Assembly: GCA_900315345.1 (NCBI GenBank)
Contig: OMYP01000004.1
Coordinates: 97,922 to 161,921 of the forward strand
Reading direction: 5' to 3'
Length of the DNA stretch: 64,000 bases
From: an uncultured Selenomonadales bacterium
Lineage (GTDB): Bacteria > Bacillota > Negativicutes > Acidaminococcales > Acidaminococcaceae
Part shown: positions 59,325-64,000 of the stretch, piece after piece
How the letters are laid out: each line of letters begins with the position of its first letter
Numbering within the stretch: position 1 is the first letter of the stretch
Translations under genes and position numbers: made by a program
Notes under the pieces: generated by a model
Seen by the model: the letters and a program-made list of their open reading frames with translations, nothing else
The model's database searches: none
What the model was told of the DNA's origin: nothing

Positions 59325-59693
59325 TCAGGAATTTTTGTCCTTTGCCTTTGTACGATTCAGGAAAAACTGGGTGATGTGCCCGGTGGATACCATAACGATA
59401 AAGGTAACGGCGATGATGATGGTCACGTAAGCCGTAAGGGAAGCCCGCAGTTCATCCCAGGCTTCAATGAGTCCTACGGCAGCGGGAACAAACAGAACAG
59501 GCATGATGAAAAGCAAAAAGGAGGATACCTCGCTGATATCTTCCAGGGCCAGAACTTTTCGTTCCAGCAGCAGGAACAGCAGTATGATGCCGTAGATGCT
59601 GGCGGGTATGGGGAAGGGGATCAGGGCATGGAGCACCTCTCCCAGAAACGAAAGAAAAATGATGATGGTAAACTGTTTAAATTCCTTCACAGC
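59325..59693 (-). CDS. lrgA: LrgA/CidA-family holin-like protein
   Basis: 122 aa from the GTG at 59693 (KEFKQFTIIIFLSFLGEVLH), 8 nt after AGGAG; the longer frame upstream would add an atypical N-terminus. Four membrane segments and IPFPIPASIYGIILLFLLL are typical. It is thought to act as a small membrane pore or carrier partner of LrgB. Confidence 0.88.
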   Translation of the reverse strand, partial: AVKEFKQFTIIIFLSFLGEVLHALIPFPIPASIYGIILLFLLLERKVLALEDISEVSSFLLFIMPVLFVPAAVGLIEAWDELRASLTAYVTIIIAVTFIVMVSTGHITQFFLNRTKAKDKNS

Positions 59694-59724
59694 GAATACT
59701 CCTGAAAAACAAACTGATAAATGG

Positions 59725-59801
59725 CAAACCGGAAGCAGTGGCTTCCGGTTTGTTAGTTGATGCGCGAGTAATATTATAGCACTCTTTACATCTTTAGGCA
59801 A
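59725..59801 (-). promoter_or_regulatory. lrgAB promoter and leader hairpin
   Basis: On the minus strand TTGCCT (59796-59801), 17-bp spacer and TATAAT (59773-59778) form a promoter behind the ABC gene stop. Within the leader a perfect 12-bp stem, CAAACCGGAAGC / GCTTCCGGTTTG (59725-59752), lies 32 bp before the lrgA start. It could be the ABC terminator or an attenuator of lrgAB; no strong U tract follows. Confidence 0.6.
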
Positions 59802-59831
59802 ATCTTTTTACCTGCATGAAAGGGATGGCAG

Positions 59832-61655
59832 TTACGTAGCAAAACCGGCGTACTGGGTCATGTATAATTCGTAATACTTTTGTTTTCGGGCCAGCAGCTC
59901 TTCATGGCTGCCCTGTTCCACGATGCATCCCCGGTCCAGTACCACGATGAGATCCGCGTCCCGGATGGTGGAGAGACGGTGGGCGATGACGATGCTGGTA
60001 CGTCCCTGCATCACCTGCCGCATGGCGTCCTGTATGGCCTTTTCCGTACGGGTATCTACGTTAGAGGTAGCTTCGTCAAGGATCAGGATCCGGGGATCCG
60101 CCACGAAGGCCCGAGCGATGGCCAGCAGCTGGCGCTGGCCCTGGCTGATGTTTTCACCGGCCCCGGTCAGCATAGTGTCATAGCCCTGGGGTAATACTTC
60201 AATCATTTCATGGCAGCGGCTCATTTTCGCTGCTTTTTTGATTTCTTCGTCTGTGGCGTCTTCTTTGGCATATTGCAGGTTGTGACGGATGGTATCAGAG
60301 AACAGCACTGTATCCTGCAGCACGATAGCCACATGTTTCCGGAGACTGTCCCGTGTAATTTCTTCCACGTTCTGGTCGTTGATCCAGATGGCTCCTTTAT
60401 CAATGTCATAGTACCGCATCAGCAGGTTTACCACCGTAGACTTGCCGCTGCCGGTAGATCCTACCAGAGCTACCTTTTTCCCGGCCGGTATGGTAAGGTT
60501 GAAATCCTTCAGAACCGGTTTTTCTTTTATATAGCCAAACTGCACGTCTTCGAAGCGGACTGCCACGTTTTCGTCGTCTTCCCATACCAGCCCGTACAGG
60601 TCTTCGCTGGTCTCATCCAGAACCTGGAATACCCGTTCTGCACCGGCAATGGCTGACTGGAGTTGTCCGTAAATCTGGGCGATTTCGTTGATGGGACGGC
60701 TGAACTGCTTGGCGTATACAATGAAAGCGGAAATAACGCCGACGGAGATCAGGCCGTGGATGGCGAAATAGCCGCCAAAGGCAGCGATGACAACAAAACC
60801 GATGTTGCCGATGCAGTTCATGAGGGGACCCATGATACCGCTGCACACTTCCGTGCGGATACCGGCTTTTGTCAGTTTATCGGACACATCGCAGAACCGG
60901 TTGGCGGAATGCTCCTGCTCATTGTAAGCAACTACGGTGCGGTAGCCGTTGACGATTTCTTCCACTGTGCCGTTCATGGTTCCCAGCAGGGTCTGCCGTT
61001 CCTTGGAATATTTCCGTACGTACGTGGAAAGAAGGCGTGTGGCGATGACCGTGAGAAAGATGGTGCAGCAGCTTAACAGGGCCAGCTGCCAGCAGAGCCA
61101 CAGCATGATGGCCGCTGTGCCGACGATGGTCAGCACGCCGCTGAATAAGGATGGCAGGGCCTGGGAGACGGTGGTGGAAATGTTTTCCACGTCATTGGTC
61201 ATGCGGCTCATTACATCCCCGTGGGAATGGGTGTCCGTGTATTTGATGGGCAGGTCGATGACCTTACCGAACAGTTCCTCCCGGAACTGTTTTACGATGC
61301 GAAGGCTCAGCCTGGCGCTGAATACGCCCTGGGCCAGCCGCAGGAGGCTCATCAGCAGATAGGTTCCCAGCATGAAAAGGATGGTGGTCTTCAGGTCGCC
61401 GCTGCGCTGGCCGGCGATAATGTCCACAGCGTTGCTCTGGAGCATGGGGGCGTAAATACCGAAAAGGGTACTTCCCAGAACCGCTGCCAGCATGCCGATG
61501 ATCAGTTTCTTTTCCTTTGCAAAATAAGAACCGATGCGCTTCATGGTCCAGGAAAAATCTTTGGCGTATTCTGTTTCCGCAAAACGGTTGCCATGCCGTC
61601 CGCCCGGTCCGATGGCAGGCGGCTGGGCGGCTCTGGCTTTTGCGTCGTTACTCAT
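59832..61655 (-). CDS. ABC exporter half-transporter (catalytic Glu subunit)
   Basis: 607 aa: six membrane segments (about 45-335) and a C-terminal ATPase. Walker A is LVGSTGSGKST, Walker B ILILDEATS with the catalytic Glu, and the H-loop is IAHRLST, but the signature is ISQGQRQ instead of LSGGQ. The upstream partner has the opposite defects, so the two should form a heterodimer of the BmrCD/TM287-288 kind. Substrate unknown (drugs, lipids or peptides). It overlaps the partner gene by 8 bp. Confidence 0.93.
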   Translation of the reverse strand: MSNDAKARAAQPPAIGPGGRHGNRFAETEYAKDFSWTMKRIGSYFAKEKKLIIGMLAAVLGSTLFGIYAPMLQSNAVDIIAGQRSGDLKTTILFMLGTYLLMSLLRLAQGVFSARLSLRIVKQFREELFGKVIDLPIKYTDTHSHGDVMSRMTNDVENISTTVSQALPSLFSGVLTIVGTAAIMLWLCWQLALLSCCTIFLTVIATRLLSTYVRKYSKERQTLLGTMNGTVEEIVNGYRTVVAYNEQEHSANRFCDVSDKLTKAGIRTEVCSGIMGPLMNCIGNIGFVVIAAFGGYFAIHGLISVGVISAFIVYAKQFSRPINEIAQIYGQLQSAIAGAERVFQVLDETSEDLYGLVWEDDENVAVRFEDVQFGYIKEKPVLKDFNLTIPAGKKVALVGSTGSGKSTVVNLLMRYYDIDKGAIWINDQNVEEITRDSLRKHVAIVLQDTVLFSDTIRHNLQYAKEDATDEEIKKAAKMSRCHEMIEVLPQGYDTMLTGAGENISQGQRQLLAIARAFVADPRILILDEATSNVDTRTEKAIQDAMRQVMQGRTSIVIAHRLSTIRDADLIVVLDRGCIVEQGSHEELLARKQKYYELYMTQYAGFAT

Positions 61656-63492
61656 GGCCTGTCACCGCCTTTCCGGCTTCAGATTCCATATCTCCCACCT
61701 GGGACTGGTAAATATCCTGATAGATTTTGCAGGAGCGAAGCAGCTCCCTGTGGGTTCCTTCCGCGCAGATACCGCCGTTTTCCAGGATGATGATTCGGCT
61801 GGCCCGCCGGACGGAGGCGATCCGCTGGGCCACAATTATTTTTGTGCTGTCAGGGCTGGTCCTGGCAAGTTCTTTATAAAAGTCCGCTTCCGTTTTCAGA
61901 TCCAGGGCGCTGGTAGCGTCGTCAAAGATCATGATATCTGCTTTTTTCAGTACCGCCCGGGCCAGGGCAATGCGTTGTTTCTGGCCGCCGGACAGGCTCA
62001 TGCCCCGCTCGGCAACTACTGTGTCGTATCCCTGCGCCAGGGGGGCTATAAATTCATCGGCCTGGGCTATTACCGCAGCCTGGCGTATCATTTCGCCGTC
62101 AGCCTGGCGGTTGCCCCAGGACATATTTTCTGTAATAGAAGAACTGAACAGCTCGCTTTTCTGCAGGGCTACGGCTACCTTGTCCCGGAGACGGCTCAAC
62201 CTGTATTCACGAACGTCCACGCCGTCAATCAGTACGGTGCCTTCCGTTACATCATAGAAACGGGGGATCAGGTTGATGAGGGTGGTCTTGCCACTGCCGG
62301 TAGAGCCCATGACAGCCACGGTCTCTCCGGGCGCAATGGTGAGGCTGATGTGCTCCAGTACATTTTTATTGCTGCCAGGGTAGGCAAAGGAAACGTCACG
62401 GAATTCGATTTTACCCTTCGCAGGTGTATTTATTAAGGAAGTGCCGGCTTCCCCCGGGGCAGCAATATCTGTTTTGCTTTGTACTTCGGTTACAACACTG
62501 TCTTCATAGCTTCCGTCTCTGATCTCCGGTTCCTGATGGAGCACGGCTGCCAGCCGTTTCCAGGAAATAAAGCCCCGGGACATGTTCTGGAACAGCATCA
62601 GGAGCATCATAATGCCCATCAGCAGCTGGGTAGTGTAGGTAATGGCCGCCATGATGCTGCCCGGGGAGACCCGCCCCGCCGCCACGCTTTTCGCTCCGTA
62701 CCACAGGATGGCTGCAATGGTCAGGTTCAGGAGCATGTTTACTACTGGGCTCATGAAGGCCAGGGTCAGCAGCACCTTCAGCTGGGTATGGATCAGCTCG
62801 TCGTTGGCCTTGCCGAAGCGCAGCTTCTCATAGGTCTCCCTGACGCAGGCCTTGATGATGCGGATGGCGGAAATATCTTCCTGCAGAATATCGTTTACCC
62901 CGTCCAGCTTTTCCTGTAAGACAGCAAAGAGGGGGTTCACCCGACGCAGGCCGAAATACATGGCGCCCACGATAAAGGGCAGGGCGCACAGCACGATGAA
63001 AGAAAAATCAGGGCTGAGGCGGAACATGAAGTACATGCTGCCCAGGGTCATCAGTACAGTACGGACCAGGCCCCGGACGATCTGGGACACCAGCCGTTCC
63101 ACCTGGGTCACATCGTTGGTGATGCGGGTGATGAGGGAACCGGTGCCGAAGCTGTCGATCTGGGGAAAGGAAAAGGTCATGATCTTCCGGAATGTTTCCT
63201 TCCGCAGTTCGTTTCCTATGTTCTGGCTGGCCATGTTCACGAATACGTTGCTGAGGGAGCCGAAGCAGCAGCCAATCAGTACCATGCCGATCATCTGGGC
63301 GCCTACCTTCCAGATCAGCTCCAGGTTGCCGACGCCGTTATTATGAAGGCCCAGCACCCCGTCGTCTACGATGCGGCTCATAAGGCCCGGCTGTATTAAG
63401 TCCATGAGCACTTCACCGCCCATAAACAGGGCGGCAAACAACGCGTAGTGGGCGTATTGTCGGATGAATGGCCACATGATATTTCCCCTCAA
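61648..63492 (-). CDS. ABC exporter half-transporter (degenerate ATP site subunit)
   Basis: 614 aa: six membrane segments and a C-terminal ATPase. Walker A MGSTGSGKTT and signature LSGGQKQ are normal, but Walker B ends MIFDDATSALD (Asp in place of the catalytic Glu) and the H-loop reads VAQRIAS (Gln for His). Paired with the partner's ISQGQ signature this makes one degenerate and one canonical ATP site. It is the first gene of the pair, with a Fur-like box just upstream. Confidence 0.93.
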   Translation of the reverse strand: MRGNIMWPFIRQYAHYALFAALFMGGEVLMDLIQPGLMSRIVDDGVLGLHNNGVGNLELIWKVGAQMIGMVLIGCCFGSLSNVFVNMASQNIGNELRKETFRKIMTFSFPQIDSFGTGSLITRITNDVTQVERLVSQIVRGLVRTVLMTLGSMYFMFRLSPDFSFIVLCALPFIVGAMYFGLRRVNPLFAVLQEKLDGVNDILQEDISAIRIIKACVRETYEKLRFGKANDELIHTQLKVLLTLAFMSPVVNMLLNLTIAAILWYGAKSVAAGRVSPGSIMAAITYTTQLLMGIMMLLMLFQNMSRGFISWKRLAAVLHQEPEIRDGSYEDSVVTEVQSKTDIAAPGEAGTSLINTPAKGKIEFRDVSFAYPGSNKNVLEHISLTIAPGETVAVMGSTGSGKTTLINLIPRFYDVTEGTVLIDGVDVREYRLSRLRDKVAVALQKSELFSSSITENMSWGNRQADGEMIRQAAVIAQADEFIAPLAQGYDTVVAERGMSLSGGQKQRIALARAVLKKADIMIFDDATSALDLKTEADFYKELARTSPDSTKIIVAQRIASVRRASRIIILENGGICAEGTHRELLRSCKIYQDIYQSQVGDMESEAGKAVTGHE

Positions 63493-63496
63493 AATA

Positions 63497-63515
63497 ATTA
63501 CTGAGAATCATTAAT
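63497..63515. promoter_or_regulatory. Fur-like box before the ABC exporter pair
   Basis: ATTACTGAGAATCATTAAT contains TGAGAATCATTA, the core of many Fur boxes (AATGAGAATCATTATT type). It ends only a few bases upstream of the first ABC gene, where it could cover the promoter or the ribosome-binding region. Iron or peroxide control is inferred from this match alone. Confidence 0.45.
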
Positions 63516-63523
63516 ACGAAAGA

Positions 63524-63576
63524 GCGACCGATGTAACCATCGGGAGAATGCGCTTTATCCCGGCGGTATCGGTCGC
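63524..63576 (-). terminator. hydG terminator
   Basis: GCGACCGAT and ATCGGTCGC form a 9-bp outer stem with a further inner paired region; on the minus strand it is followed by TCTTTCGTATT. It lies about 65 bp past the hydG stop. Confidence 0.65.
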
Positions 63577-63641
63577 CTGTGTTTGAGGAAGCGATGACTG
63601 GTTTGTGTCAGTACAGATTTATTTAATCAGTGCTCCCTTGA

Positions 63642-64000
63642 TCAGAATCTGAAATCCCGTTCCCCGTTTTCAATGCGTTCCAGGTATTTTACCAGAGCGT
63701 CCCGTACCTTTTCATTGGGAATGGTAGGAATTTCGCTGGCAATCATGGCGTTGCCTTTGCGACGGGTTTCTTCCGAGGCATAATCTACCAGAAATTCTTT
63801 CAGTGTCATCAGGGCATTAGGATGGCAGCAGTTCTGGATCTGGCCGCTCTTGCACAGGCTCATGAACCGGTCCCCTGTGCGGCCGGCCCGGTAGCAGGCA
63901 GTGCAGAAGGACGGAATAAAGCCCATGTCCATAAGCCAGGCGATAACTTCGTCCAGGCTGCGTTGGTCGGATACATCGAACTGTTCCGTATCGTGGGGCC
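63642..64000 (-). CDS. hydG: [FeFe]-hydrogenase maturase HydG, C-terminal part
   Basis: Partial: about 118 C-terminal residues are inside the window and the rest lies beyond position 64000. PSFCTACYRAGRTGDRFM carries the CxxC that, with a later Cys (IQNCCHPNALMTLKEFL), binds the auxiliary iron-sulfur cluster of HydG, where CO and cyanide from tyrosine are assembled. ThiH lacks this GRTGDRFM/CHPNA context, so HydG is favoured. It implies that the organism makes an [FeFe]-hydrogenase. Confidence 0.9.
   Translation of the reverse strand, partial: PHDTEQFDVSDQRSLDEVIAWLMDMGFIPSFCTACYRAGRTGDRFMSLCKSGQIQNCCHPNALMTLKEFLVDYASEETRRKGNAMIASEIPTIPNEKVRDALVKYLERIENGERDFRF

Overview
The window looks like chromosome of a diderm Firmicute (Negativicutes), most like an Acidaminococcus-type gut organism. 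Firmicute-style housekeeping clusters (smc-ftsY; ylxM-ffh-rpsP-khpA-ylqD-rimM-trmD-rplS; rbgA-rnhB-yraN-yifB) sit beside outer-membrane features that a monoderm lacks: a YadA-type trimeric autotransporter and an RND efflux operon. The species call is inference from gene content only.

Layout. 1-9.9 kb: the integrase-proximal part of an integrated element inserted in tRNA-Trp (int and repressor rightward; xis-like, cro-like, replication-like, P2-type tail chaperone E with a -1 frameshift product, tape measure, small regulators and a Nu1-like small terminase leftward). No large terminase, portal, capsid or lysis gene lies in the visible part, so it reads like a phage satellite (PICI-like) that carries its own tail-length genes; its left end is outside the window. 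9.9-15.9 kb: a scrambled accessory zone with two pairs of direct repeats, a duplicated guanidine-IV-like riboswitch in front of two broken MATE genes, acetolactate decarboxylase, an orphan Nif11-type RiPP precursor, an AGCS symporter and a broken methyltransferase. 16-24.3 kb: GlcD-type flavoprotein, a TetR-controlled RND pump, an orphan HicB-like protein and an SLC13-like permease. 24.4-28.6 kb: an AT-rich pseudopilus operon (GspF, GspG and four minor pilin-like proteins) without its ATPase or secretin. 28.8-33.4 kb: nucleoside salvage (udp, deoB), peroxiredoxin, two unknown genes and a tRNA cluster (Asp, degenerate Gly, Cys, Leu). 33.5-41.4 kb: alkA-like glycosylase, DEAD-box helicase, smc, ftsY, DUF554. 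41.5-45.1 kb: the trimeric autotransporter and a complete hicAB module. 45.1-55.1 kb: the SRP/ribosome/tRNA-modification operon, rplS, lepB, rbgA, rnhB, yraN, yifB, with two clusters of a 119-bp repeat placed directly after terminators. 55.2-64 kb: small secreted protein, TSCPD protein, topoisomerase III, lrgAB, a heterodimeric ABC exporter behind a Fur-like box, and the 3' end of hydG.

Genes that work together: Ffh, FtsY and LepB form the co-translational export route; RpsP, RimM, RbgA, TrmD and RplS serve ribosome and tRNA maturation; TetR, the adaptor and the RND pump form one self-repressed operon; Udp and DeoB salvage nucleosides; the two ABC half-transporters build one pump with one catalytically degenerate ATP site. 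The most unusual parts are the tail-gene-carrying satellite-like element, the duplicated riboswitch/MATE remnants and the 119-bp terminator-associated repeats.
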